A stretch of 43,377 nt of DNA from Lachnospiraceae bacterium (lineage in GTDB: Bacteria > Bacillota > Clostridia > Lachnospirales > Lachnospiraceae), in NCBI GenBank assembly GCA_024695465.1, contig JAILID010000017.1, positions 1 to 43,377 on the forward strand, given 5' to 3'. Of the stretch, positions 1 to 7,748 are shown piece after piece (positions within the stretch are counted from its first letter, which is position 1; each line of letters opens with the position of its first letter). The position numbers and the translations under genes are program-made. Below the pieces are notes generated by a model. The model worked only from the letters and a program-made list of their open reading frames with translations. It was not told the origin of the DNA and searched no databases.

Positions 1-672
1 GAAAAGCAATGGGGGCGCGATTGCCGGGAGCTTCCCGCATTTATCATCAAGCGCCTGCCGGTCCGTCTTACATTTGACAACAACTATTTTAACGCGCTCT
101 ACCAGGGAATCCCGACGGGCGGTTATACCCGGATGGTTGAAAAGATGCTCGAAGGCATCCCGGTCCGGCTGAACGAGGATTACCTGGCGGATAAGAAAAC
201 ATTTGACGAGATGGCGGACAAGGTGATCTATACCGGTCCCATCGACGCCTACTTTGGATACCGGCTCGGAAGCCTTGAATACCGATCGGTACGCTTTGAG
301 ACGGAGCTTCTCAATATTCCCAACTTCCAGGGGAACGCCGCCGTCAATTATACAGACCGGGAAACCCCCTGGACCCGCATTATCGAGCACAAATGGTTTG
401 AATTCGGCAAAGACGATCAGGGCCGGGAGATTCCGTCAACGGTTATCTCCAGGGAATACAGCTCGGAGTGGAAGCCCGGAGACGAGCCCTATTACCCGGT
501 AAATGACGAGAAAAACAGCGCCCTGTATGCCGCTTACCGAAAGCTTGCGGATCAGGAAGAAAAGGTCATTTTCGGGGGCCGGCTCGGAGAATATAAGTAT
601 TATGATATGGATCAGGTCATCGCCTCCGCCCTTGACATGAGCCGAAAGGAACTGAACCGGGAAAGAGAATGA
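1..672 (+). CDS. glf: UDP-galactopyranose mutase, 3' part (5' end outside window)
   Basis: An open frame runs from the first base of the window to the stop at 670-672, giving 223 residues of a family usually about 370-390 long; the FAD-binding N-terminus lies upstream. Glf interconverts UDP-galactopyranose and UDP-galactofuranose in the cytoplasm, using reduced flavin, and supplies galactofuranose for surface glycans. Family signatures seen are YFNALYQGIPTGGYTRM near the start, the YTGPIDAYF block, RLGSLEYRSVRFET, the EHKWFEFG and TVISREYS segments and PYYPVND, followed by the conserved C-terminal tail. The stop overlaps the next start by 4 bases (ATGA), so the two genes are probably translationally coupled. 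A role in exopolysaccharide or cell-wall glycan supply is inferred. Confidence 0.93.
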   Translation, partial: EKQWGRDCRELPAFIIKRLPVRLTFDNNYFNALYQGIPTGGYTRMVEKMLEGIPVRLNEDYLADKKTFDEMADKVIYTGPIDAYFGYRLGSLEYRSVRFETELLNIPNFQGNAAVNYTDRETPWTRIIEHKWFEFGKDDQGREIPSTVISREYSSEWKPGDEPYYPVNDEKNSALYAAYRKLADQEEKVIFGGRLGEYKYYDMDQVIASALDMSRKELNRERE

Positions 673-1271
673 ACCGCATTTTTTATATCATGGGGAAGAG
701 CGCTTCCGGCAAGGACAGGCTTTACAGGAACCTGCTTGCTTATTTTTCAGGAAATGAACCATGCCTGAAACCCCTTATTTCCTGCACGACCCGGTCAAAG
801 AGGTCCGGTGAGGAGGATGGAAAAGACTACTTTTTTACAGCTCCGGCAGCTTATCTGAAAGATAGGGAAGAGGGGCGGATCATCGAAGAGCGCGTTTACG
901 AGACCGTGTACGGACCCTGGATCTACTACACTTCAGCGGAGCACATCGACCTTGCAGCCGGCAGCTATCTGGGCATCGGCACACTGGAATCCTTCAGATC
1001 CCTGTCCGCTTATTTCGGCCCGGAACGTGTCGTCCCTGTCTACATAGAAGTTGAGGATGGAATTCGTCTGTTCAGGGCGCTTAAGAGGGAGCGGGCGGAA
1101 GAAAAGCCGGGATACGAGGAGCTCTGCCGGCGTTTTCTTTCGGATGCGGAGGATTTTTCCCGGGAGAAGCTGGAAGAAGCAGGTATACAAAGGATTTTTG
1201 AAAACAACGGGGCGTTCGAGGATTGCCTCGATGAAATCATCTCTTTCATCAGGGAATTTAAGGATGCCTGA
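669..1271 (+). CDS. Guanylate kinase-like nucleoside monophosphate kinase
   Basis: This 200-residue P-loop protein has the guanylate kinase layout. The phosphate-binding loop near residue 10 reads GKSASGKD. It is followed by the GMP-binding CTTRSKRSGEEDGKDYFF segment (TTR, then E and DY), the RIIEERVYETVYG block and a lid-like region with RALKRERAE. Canonical Gmk has GPSGAGKGT in the P-loop, so the GKSASGKD form marks a divergent paralog. I cannot tell whether it is the essential GMP kinase or an accessory enzyme. The start overlaps the glf stop by 4 bases, so the two are probably co-translated. No terminator-like hairpin with a T-run follows it. Confidence 0.75.
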   Translation: MNRIFYIMGKSASGKDRLYRNLLAYFSGNEPCLKPLISCTTRSKRSGEEDGKDYFFTAPAAYLKDREEGRIIEERVYETVYGPWIYYTSAEHIDLAAGSYLGIGTLESFRSLSAYFGPERVVPVYIEVEDGIRLFRALKRERAEEKPGYEELCRRFLSDAEDFSREKLEEAGIQRIFENNGAFEDCLDEIISFIREFKDA

Positions 1272-1330
1272 AATGTCGGACTCCTGCGAAAGAAGACCGC
1301 TGGGACCGCCTGTTGTATGCGGATTTGTAC

Positions 1331-1359
1331 ATGACAAGAAGCGGAAAAAAAGCTATAAT
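1331..1359 (+). promoter_or_regulatory. Predicted sigma-A promoter of serC
   Basis: ATGACA at 1331-1336 and TATAAT at 1354-1359 are separated by 17 bases, close to the consensus for the housekeeping sigma factor. Transcription would start near 1366, leaving a leader of about 100 bases before serC. Confidence 0.7.
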
Positions 1360-1373
1360 TCATGGGAAATATA

Positions 1374-1456
1374 GTTTACGGCAGCAGAGCTTTCCATGAG
1401 GCAATCCGCAGACCAAACGCGTTATGAGCGTTTGCCGTAAACGCGAAAGAGGAGGC
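1374..1456 (+). promoter_or_regulatory. Structured serC leader with alternative pairings
   Basis: GTTTACGGCA at 1374-1383 is perfectly complementary to TGCCGTAAAC at 1433-1442, enclosing about 49 bases. Inside, AAACGC at 1415-1420 can pair with GCGTTT at 1428-1433. GCGTTT can instead pair with AAACGC at 1439-1444, just before the GAGGAGG ribosome binding site (1450-1456). The third pairing competes with the other two, so the leader could switch. No ligand class was recognised, and no T-box sequence is present. Confidence 0.45.
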
Positions 1457-1464
1457 AAATTATT

Positions 1465-2559
1465 ATGATTGAAAACAGAATTTACAATTTTTCGGCGGGT
1501 CCGAGCATGCTCCCGGACGAGGTGCTTTTAAAAGCGCAGAAGGAACTGCTGAATTGCAGCGGTTCCGGCATGTCGGTTCTGGAGATGAGCCACCGGTCCA
1601 AGGTGTTTGATGACATTATTCATGCAGCGGAAGCCAATCTGCGCAAGGTGATGAATATTCCGGAGAACTACAAGGTTCTCTTTCTTCAGGGCGGGGCGAC
1701 CGGCGTTTTCGCTTCTCTGGCCATGAACCTTGGAAACCGGACCGGAGCTGCCGATTATATCATCAGCGGCAACTTCTCCGGCGGGGCTTATAAAGAAGGA
1801 AAAAAATACCTGAAGGACGCCAGGGTTGCGGCCACTTCCGAGGCTGATCAGTTCAGCCATATTCCGACGCAGGAAGAGCTGGCTTTGAATCCGAACGCCG
1901 ATTATCTTCATGTCTGCTGGAACAATACAATTTTCGGGACCAAATTCCAGTATATCCCGGAGACGGGAAATGTCCCGCTGGTTGCGGATATGTCCTCCAG
2001 CATCCTCTCGGAGCCGGTTGACGTCTCAAAATTCGGCATGATCTATGCCGGCGTGCAGAAAAACGTGGCTCCGGCCGGCATGGCCATCGCCATAGTGCGG
2101 GAGGATCTTATTGGGAACGCTATGGCCATCACCCCGAAGATCTGGGACTATAAGATCATGGCGGATAAGGAATCCATGCTGAACACTCCGCCTTGCTTCG
2201 TCATCTACTTCGTGAAACTGGTGACCGACTATATTATGGAGCAGGGCGGTCTGGAAGCCATGAAGCTCAGAAATGAGGAGAAAGCGGCGGTCCTCTATGA
2301 TTATCTTGATTCACAGGATTTCTACAAGGCGGCTGCCTGCAAGGCGGATCGTTCCATCATGAACGTCACCTTCCGTACCGGCGACGCCGAACTTGACGCC
2401 GCTTTCGTCAAAGGCCAGGCGGCCCGCGGTTTCAGCAACCTGAAAGGCCACCGGCTTGTCGGCGGAATGCGCGCCTCTATTTATAATGCCATGCCGAAGG
2501 AAGGCGTGGAGGCTCTTGTTGCCTACATGAAGGAATTTGCGGCTGAACATTCGAAATAA
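1465..2559 (+). CDS. serC: Phosphoserine aminotransferase
   Basis: This 364-residue protein is a class V aminotransferase of the SerC type. It transfers an amino group from glutamate to 3-phosphohydroxypyruvate to give phosphoserine in serine biosynthesis, and can serve vitamin B6 synthesis. Evidence includes the N-terminal YNFSAGPSMLP motif, the HRSKVFDDII segment, the LFLQGGATGVF cofactor-binding block, VADMSSSILS, and the pyridoxal phosphate lysine K199 in GVQKNVAPAG. The C-terminal GHRLVGGMRASIYNAMP segment is also characteristic. A strong GAGGAGG site lies upstream and the gene has its own promoter. The DUF1015 gene follows after a 7-bp hairpin without a T-run (2576-2595), so read-through is expected. 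The serA gene that often sits nearby is absent here. Confidence 0.97.
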   Translation: MIENRIYNFSAGPSMLPDEVLLKAQKELLNCSGSGMSVLEMSHRSKVFDDIIHAAEANLRKVMNIPENYKVLFLQGGATGVFASLAMNLGNRTGAADYIISGNFSGGAYKEGKKYLKDARVAATSEADQFSHIPTQEELALNPNADYLHVCWNNTIFGTKFQYIPETGNVPLVADMSSSILSEPVDVSKFGMIYAGVQKNVAPAGMAIAIVREDLIGNAMAITPKIWDYKIMADKESMLNTPPCFVIYFVKLVTDYIMEQGGLEAMKLRNEEKAAVLYDYLDSQDFYKAAACKADRSIMNVTFRTGDAELDAAFVKGQAARGFSNLKGHRLVGGMRASIYNAMPKEGVEALVAYMKEFAAEHSK

Positions 2560-2627
2560 AACGGAAAGCAATTATGGGCGCCTTAACGGGCGCCCGCTCA
2601 TATAAGTGAAACAGGAAAGGAGAAGAA

Positions 2628-3902
2628 ATGGCTGTACTGAAGCCCTTTCGGGCGGTAAGACCAAAAGCAGAGTATGCGGCGAAGACAGCGGCTTTGCCTT
2701 ATGACGTCATGGATTCGGAGGAAGCCCGGCGCATGGCGGAGGGAAACCCTTTTTCCTTTCTTCATGTGGATAGGGCGGAGATCGATCTTGATCCTTCCGT
2801 CGGCATCTATGATCCCGTCGTCTATGAGACGGCGGCTCGAAACCTGAGAAGCCTTTTGGATAAAGGGATCAATATCCGTGAAGAAAAGCCTGTCTACTAC
2901 ATCTACCGGCAGATTATGAACGGCCGGGCCCAGGCGGGAATCGTCGGCTGCGCTTCCATCGATGATTATGAAAAGAATATCATCAAGAAGCATGAGTTTA
3001 CCCGCAGGGATAAGGAAGAGGACCGGGTGCGTCACGTTGACGCCTGCAACGCGAACACCGGGCCGATCTTTCTCACCTTCCGGGATGACGGAAGCGTGAC
3101 GGAATTCACAGGCAGATGGATGGGTACCCATGAGAGCCTTATGAGCTTCCAATCGGAGGACGGAATCCGCCATACGGTCTGGCTCATTGACGATCCGGAT
3201 GTGATCGAAGCGCTTGAAAAACATATGTCTTCGGTTCCGGCTTTTTATATAGCCGACGGGCATCATCGCTGCGCTTCGGCTTACCGGGTCGGGAAAATGA
3301 GACGCGAAGAGCATCCTGATTATGACGGAAGCGAGGAATTCAACTTCTTTTTAGCGGTGCTGTTTCCTTCGAATGAGCTTCGTATCCTTGACTACAACAG
3401 GGTCGTCAGGGATCTGAACGGATTGACAAAGGAAGAGTTTCTGACAAAAGCAGAAGAAAAGTTTTGGGTCAAAGCGCTTCCTGCCTGCCCGAAAGGGGCT
3501 TCAGAAGAGGAGCTGGCTTCTTTCCGGCCCGGGAAAAAGCATGATTTTTGCTGCTGTCTCGAGGGTCAATGGTATTTACTGACCGCTAAACCCGGCAGCT
3601 ATGATGAAAAGGATCCCGTTGCCAGGCTCGACGTTTCCATTCTTCAGGATAATCTTCTTGCTCCGGTTCTTGGGATCGGCGATCCCAGGACCGACGACCG
3701 TATCCTGTTCGTAGGCGGGATTCGCGGCCTTAAAGAACTGGTGCGGCTTACAGAAAACGGCGCGGCGGCCGCTTTCGCCATGTATCCGACTACATTGGAT
3801 GATCTCATGTCGATTGCCGACGCGGGCGCTGTCATGCCCCCGAAGTCGACCTGGTTTGAACCTAAGCTCAGAAGCGGTCTCTTTATTCACGAATTATCAT
3901 AA
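2628..3902 (+). CDS. DUF1015 family protein
   Basis: This 424-residue cytoplasmic protein matches the DUF1015 family, whose biochemical function is not established. Characteristic segments are the N-terminal LKPFRAVRPK, the AALPYDVMDSEEAR block, NPFSFLHVDRAEIDL, VYYIYRQ, the KKHEFTRRDKEEDRVRH segment, and FYIADGHHRCASAYR near residue 210, whose paired histidines and acidic residue look like a catalytic or metal site. The start is fixed by an AAGGAG site 8 bases upstream. DUF1015 genes commonly neighbour serC and serA in Clostridia (recalled, not checked), so a link to serine or phosphoserine metabolism is plausible but unproven. Confidence 0.85.
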   Translation: MAVLKPFRAVRPKAEYAAKTAALPYDVMDSEEARRMAEGNPFSFLHVDRAEIDLDPSVGIYDPVVYETAARNLRSLLDKGINIREEKPVYYIYRQIMNGRAQAGIVGCASIDDYEKNIIKKHEFTRRDKEEDRVRHVDACNANTGPIFLTFRDDGSVTEFTGRWMGTHESLMSFQSEDGIRHTVWLIDDPDVIEALEKHMSSVPAFYIADGHHRCASAYRVGKMRREEHPDYDGSEEFNFFLAVLFPSNELRILDYNRVVRDLNGLTKEEFLTKAEEKFWVKALPACPKGASEEELASFRPGKKHDFCCCLEGQWYLLTAKPGSYDEKDPVARLDVSILQDNLLAPVLGIGDPRTDDRILFVGGIRGLKELVRLTENGAAAAFAMYPTTLDDLMSIADAGAVMPPKSTWFEPKLRSGLFIHELS

Positions 3903-3915
3903 GCAGGGTGGCGGG

Positions 3916-5175
3916 ATGGAACTCTATATAGCCGGCGGTTGTGCTGAACACGGACGAAATTGTTTCCTTGTCAAGGGAGGAAGAACTTCATTTTTTGTGG
4001 ATGCCGGGCTCATGAAGGATCCCTTCAGGAATCCCTATCCAAGACTTACGGGAGAACAGATAGGCGGAGCCGGATATCTGTTTCTTACGCATTGCCATGC
4101 CGACCATACCGGGGCGCTGCCTTTCCTTTTTAAACATGGATTTCGAGGGAAGATTATCACGACCCGTTTTACCAGCGAATGTCTGCGGCTTAAAAATGAA
4201 AACCTGGTCCTTATTGACCGTCTCAGCCAGCCGGGAGAAAGCGTCTCGCTTGGAGGCGGGCTTTCCGTACTATGGGGACGGAGCGGCCATTGCATGGGAA
4301 GCATCTGGCTGCTGGTAAGCTTTATGGACAAAAAGCTGCTTTTTACCGGCGATTACACGGAACATTCACAGGTTTACAAGGTCGATAAGATCCGCGGCAT
4401 GCGGGCGGACGTCGCGGTTATTGACTGCGCATACGGACATACGGGCCGAAACGGGGATTATAATCTCGAAGCCTTTCGAAATGAAGTGGCGGATATGAAA
4501 ACGGAAAAGCGTCCCATGCTGTTTCCGGTTCCGGCGCACGGACGGGGCTTTGATGTGATCCGCGAGCTGCTGAACCAGGAGATCCCGGTTTATGCGGATA
4601 AAAGCCTTATCAGCGAACTAATGGACACGAAAGACCGCGGCACCTGGCTCAGGAAGCGTTTCATAAGGAAGCTCAGAGGCTCCGTTCTCTATACGCTGGA
4701 TCGTTATCCCGTCCTTCTCCCATTTGTAAAAAGCAGCCGCAGCGAGGAGAAACACAGGAACGCTGCGGAAAGAGAATCGGAAAGCCGTTATTTCACCGAG
4801 GAGCTTGAACCGGGACGGAAAATTAACGGCGCCATGCCGGGACGGAAGAACGGAAAGGGAGCCGCCGGGATCCTGATCCGGGATTCCCAGCTTTTCCGGT
4901 TCAGCAGCAGAGCTTCCGCGCTGGAGCTTTACGGAGAAGGCGGGATTACGATCCTGACCGGCAAGCAGCTGCCGGACAGCTACGCAAAGACGCTGCTGGA
5001 TTCTGAACTGGCGGTTTTCCGCAGGCTTTCCGTCCATCAGAACGCCGACGAGCTGCTCCTTCTGAGGGAGAAAAATGAGTTCAAGACGATTGTGCCCTTC
5101 CATTGCGGAAGCAGCCTTACTTTTGATAAAAAGAACATTCAGGTAATGCATCCGGGTGAGATTCTGCGGCTTTAA
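3916..5175 (+). CDS. Metallo-beta-lactamase / beta-CASP family hydrolase (RNase-like)
   Basis: The protein has 419 residues. The metallo-beta-lactamase core starts with MELYIAGGCAEHGRN and carries the zinc motif HCHADH (H59, H61, D63, H64), a GHCMGSIW segment and FTGDYTEHSQ with a metal-bridging Asp. A beta-CASP-like region follows (MLFPVPAHGRGFDVI), and the C-terminal VPFHCG supplies a late histidine. Relatives are single-strand RNA or DNA processing nucleases of the CPSF-73/YSH1 type. The linker around residues 270-310 is rich in charged residues and looks less conserved. The frame is open upstream to 3799, overlapping the DUF1015 gene, but the ATG at 3916 starts exactly at the conserved fold behind a GGTGGCGGG site. 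The substrate is unknown. Confidence 0.82.
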   Translation: MELYIAGGCAEHGRNCFLVKGGRTSFFVDAGLMKDPFRNPYPRLTGEQIGGAGYLFLTHCHADHTGALPFLFKHGFRGKIITTRFTSECLRLKNENLVLIDRLSQPGESVSLGGGLSVLWGRSGHCMGSIWLLVSFMDKKLLFTGDYTEHSQVYKVDKIRGMRADVAVIDCAYGHTGRNGDYNLEAFRNEVADMKTEKRPMLFPVPAHGRGFDVIRELLNQEIPVYADKSLISELMDTKDRGTWLRKRFIRKLRGSVLYTLDRYPVLLPFVKSSRSEEKHRNAAERESESRYFTEELEPGRKINGAMPGRKNGKGAAGILIRDSQLFRFSSRASALELYGEGGITILTGKQLPDSYAKTLLDSELAVFRRLSVHQNADELLLLREKNEFKTIVPFHCGSSLTFDKKNIQVMHPGEILRL

Positions 5176-5222
5176 CCCGGAGACCGGACACGGGCAGGAG
5201 AAGCGCTGCCGGGGAGGATAGA

Positions 5223-6266
5223 ATGGCAGGTTCATCTTTTGGAACGATTTTCCGGGTTGCGACATTCGGAGAATCACACGGACCGGCGTTAGGGGCGGTT
5301 GTCGACGGCTGTCCGGCCGGCCTTGCCCTTTCCGAGGAGGACATAAACGTATACATGGAAAGACGGAGGCCCAACGGCGGAGCTTTGTCCACGAAAAGAC
5401 GGGAAACAGATGCGGTGGAGATCCTTTCCGGCGTTTTTGAAGGGATGACGACAGGGACTTCAATAGCGCTTCTTCTCAAAAATGAAGATCAGCGTTCCCG
5501 CGATTACGCGAAAATAAAGGATGTTTTTAGACCCGGGCATGCGGATTACGGGTTCGACGCGAAATTCGGCTTCAGGGATTACCGGGGCGGCGGCCGTTCA
5601 TCCGGCCGCGAGACCAGCGCCCGGGTCGCTGCCGGAGCGGTGGCTCAGAAGTTTCTTCAGTCTCTGAATATTGAATGCCGCGCGAGTCTTTCAAGAATCG
5701 GCAATGTCGATGCTTCCGATCTTGAAGCCTGCAGTTTTCTTATTGAACAGTGCCGCGTCCGGGGCGATTCCGTGGGCAGCACCGTCAGCTGCAGCGTATC
5801 CGGTCTTCCGGCCGGAATAGGAGATCCGGTTTTCGAAAAGCTGGACGCCAATCTGGCCAAAGCCATGTTCTCGATCGGAGCGGTTAAAGGCTTTGATATA
5901 GGCGAGGGAAGAAGAGCTGCGGAATTATTCGGCAGTGAAAATAACGACGCATTTTATATGGAGGCCGGAAGGATTCGAAAGAAAAGCAACCATGCCGGCG
6001 GAATTCTGGGAGGCATAAGCGACGGATCGGATCTGAATATGACCGTCTATTTTAAACCGACTCCATCGATTGCCCTGGAACAGGAGACTGTAACGCGGGC
6101 GCATTTGGATACCAGGATCAGGATTGAAGGCCGGCACGATCCGGTCATCGGAGGCAGGGCGGCGGTCGTGGTAGAATGCATGACGGCTCTTGTACTTGCG
6201 GACGCGCTTCTCCTGAATATGGGAGCCAGGGCGGATCGGATCCGGAATTTTTATGGGATAGAATAA
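5223..6266 (+). CDS. aroC: Chorismate synthase
   Basis: This 347-residue protein catalyses the last common step of aromatic biosynthesis, 5-enolpyruvylshikimate 3-phosphate to chorismate, using reduced FMN. Signatures are GESHGPALGAVVDGCPAG near the N-terminus, RRRPNGGALSTKR, RPGHADYGFDAKFGFRDYRGG, the SSGRETSARVAAGAVA segment, and IGAVKGFDIGEG. The late EGRHDPVIGGRAAVV block completes the active site. A GGGGAGG site precedes the ATG by a few bases. A strong hairpin terminator follows. The window also encodes a chorismate mutase at 29.2 kb, but the two are not in one operon. Confidence 0.97.
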   Translation: MAGSSFGTIFRVATFGESHGPALGAVVDGCPAGLALSEEDINVYMERRRPNGGALSTKRRETDAVEILSGVFEGMTTGTSIALLLKNEDQRSRDYAKIKDVFRPGHADYGFDAKFGFRDYRGGGRSSGRETSARVAAGAVAQKFLQSLNIECRASLSRIGNVDASDLEACSFLIEQCRVRGDSVGSTVSCSVSGLPAGIGDPVFEKLDANLAKAMFSIGAVKGFDIGEGRRAAELFGSENNDAFYMEAGRIRKKSNHAGGILGGISDGSDLNMTVYFKPTPSIALEQETVTRAHLDTRIRIEGRHDPVIGGRAAVVVECMTALVLADALLLNMGARADRIRNFYGIE

Positions 6267-6310
6267 ACGAGTGCTGCGCGCATTCGGGAGAGACGGCGCA
6301 TAATGACGAT

Positions 6311-6350
6311 AAGCCGGGGATATGACGCTTTGTCATATCCCCGGCTTATT
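6311..6350. terminator. Bidirectional intrinsic terminator between aroC and the convergent lactonase gene
   Basis: A perfect 16-bp stem pairs 6311-6326 (AAGCCGGGGATATGAC) with 6332-6347, with a 5-base loop. A-rich and T-rich flanks lie on both sides. It sits between two converging genes and can serve both. Confidence 0.9.
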
Positions 6351-6393
6351 TATGCAGGCGGGAGCGGAAAGCATCCGACATCAGAGACTGTGA

Positions 6394-7542
6394 TCAGGAT
6401 TTCGGCCTGCCGAGAACGGCGTCAATGAAATCAACGCAGGCGTCCAGAGCCTCATCTTCCGGGACGTCGCGGATCTCATCCGGAGCTTTCGCGATCTTGT
6501 GGAAGAGGATGCAGTTGGGTGAATCGATGAGCTTCGGTTTCCCCTTCATCGTAATATATTTATTTTCGTAGTTGATCGCGAAAGTGGTGATCGAACCGGT
6601 GGCGTTGTTGACGACAGCCATATGTTTCTGGTCCGGGAACAGGGCCAGATCCTTCGGATAGTCGCCGGCGGTCGGGAGAGCAAACTCCTTGCTGAGCTCG
6701 CCGGTTTCGGCGTTTATGGAGAAGCAGGCGACCGAATCGTCGCCGGCCGTCGAGGCGAAGATATAGCGGCCGTCATAGCTGAGCCGCATGGAGGAAGCGG
6801 CGTCGTGAGGATCCCTGGAATTGGAAAGCGTGGAATACTCATTGAGCAGTTCAAAGAGCGGGAAGCCGGCGCTGTTCAGATGGTATGAGTAGACCCGGAT
6901 CTTGCTTGTGATCTGGCAGAGTACGAAAGCGAAGCGGCCGTCCTTGCTGAAATGGATGCTTTTCGGTCCTGTCTGTCCGCCCATCCGCAGGATGTCTACC
7001 TGCTGGAGACGGCTCGATACCGGATTGAGCCTGTAGATGACGATCTGGTCCAGAGCCTCATCCACGGCGCAGATGTATTTGTTGTCCGGCGTAACGCGGG
7101 TGCAGGTCACATGAGGGCGGAAAGAACGCTCTACCAGCGCGCCGGTTCCCCTGTGGAAGACGCTGTCCACCAGACTGCCAAGATGCCCGTCCCCGTGCGT
7201 ATGTACGACGGAGACCTTGCCGTCGTGGTAGCCGGAAACAAAAAGATAGGTACCGGTCAGATCCGTGGAAAGGTGGCAGCCCCGCATGCCTTCAATGCTG
7301 ATCGCGTTAATAAGGAGAAGATCGCCATCGTCTTCTATTCCATATACGGCAACGCCTTCGTCCGCAATGGAGTAAAGGTACTTATTGTTTCTGGACACGC
7401 AAAGATAGGATGAGTTGTTTACGGGCACGACTTTCCTGAGAAGCAGGTAACCTTCTTCAAGATTCACATCATAGATATGGATTCCCTTGCTCTTGCCGTT
7501 GGTGTATGTGCCGACATATGCGACATAGTTTTCACTTGCCAT
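6394..7542 (-). CDS. Lactonase family beta-propeller protein (6-phosphogluconolactonase-like)
   Basis: This 382-residue protein resembles the YbhE/Pgl type, a seven-bladed beta-propeller. It starts with ASENYVAYVGTYTNGKSKG, the usual first blade, and shows recurring blade segments such as SYLCVSRNNKYLYSI, RPHVTCTRVTPDNKYI, GPKSIHFSKDGRFAFV and LRLSYDGRYIFAST. Related enzymes hydrolyse 6-phosphogluconolactone in the oxidative pentose phosphate pathway, but many clostridial relatives are untested. No signal peptide is visible, so it is cytoplasmic. The start at 7542 is preferred over an in-frame ATG at 7623 because an AAGGAG site precedes it and homology begins there. A TATAAT -10 element lies at 7566-7561 on the minus strand, without a clear -35. 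Confidence 0.82.
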   Translation of the reverse strand: MASENYVAYVGTYTNGKSKGIHIYDVNLEEGYLLLRKVVPVNNSSYLCVSRNNKYLYSIADEGVAVYGIEDDGDLLLINAISIEGMRGCHLSTDLTGTYLFVSGYHDGKVSVVHTHGDGHLGSLVDSVFHRGTGALVERSFRPHVTCTRVTPDNKYICAVDEALDQIVIYRLNPVSSRLQQVDILRMGGQTGPKSIHFSKDGRFAFVLCQITSKIRVYSYHLNSAGFPLFELLNEYSTLSNSRDPHDAASSMRLSYDGRYIFASTAGDDSVACFSINAETGELSKEFALPTAGDYPKDLALFPDQKHMAVVNNATGSITTFAINYENKYITMKGKPKLIDSPNCILFHKIAKAPDEIRDVPEDEALDACVDFIDAVLGRPKS

Positions 7543-7581
7543 AATTATTCTCCTTATACAATTATAAGCTGCGTTTTTGTT

Positions 7582-7627
7582 AGCTATGCTGTAACAGAAT
7601 GGCATGCGTCTGATTGACTGCATAGCT
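7582..7627. repeat. Inverted repeat between divergent genes (possible operator)
   Basis: AGCTATGC at 7582-7589 and its exact reverse complement GCATAGCT at 7620-7627 are separated by 30 bases. They lie just upstream of the predicted -10 of the minus-strand lactonase gene. A regulator-binding role is a guess. Confidence 0.3.
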
Positions 7628-7748
7628 GTTATTATTATAAAACAAATGAATCGGTATTTCCATATCTTTTTTGTTTAATTTGTCCATTGATTGTTAAAAG
7701 GCTTTATTAGTAAAATAAATACATTACATTATATCCGAAGGGAGCCCC

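Noticed and set aside
1366..1464. T-box leader before serC
   Set aside because: No T-box sequence, specifier loop or terminator hairpin could be found.
2576..2595. Hairpin GGGCGCC/GGCGCCC after serC as a terminator
   Set aside because: The stem is perfect but no T-run follows, so it more likely stabilises or partitions the message.
3799..3915. Upstream extension of the beta-CASP protein by 39 residues
   Set aside because: It overlaps the conserved end of the DUF1015 gene, has no homology-like sequence and no good ribosome binding site.
7543..7623. Longer start for the lactonase-like protein
   Set aside because: The extra 27 residues cover the predicted -10 element and the AAGGAG site of the shorter start.
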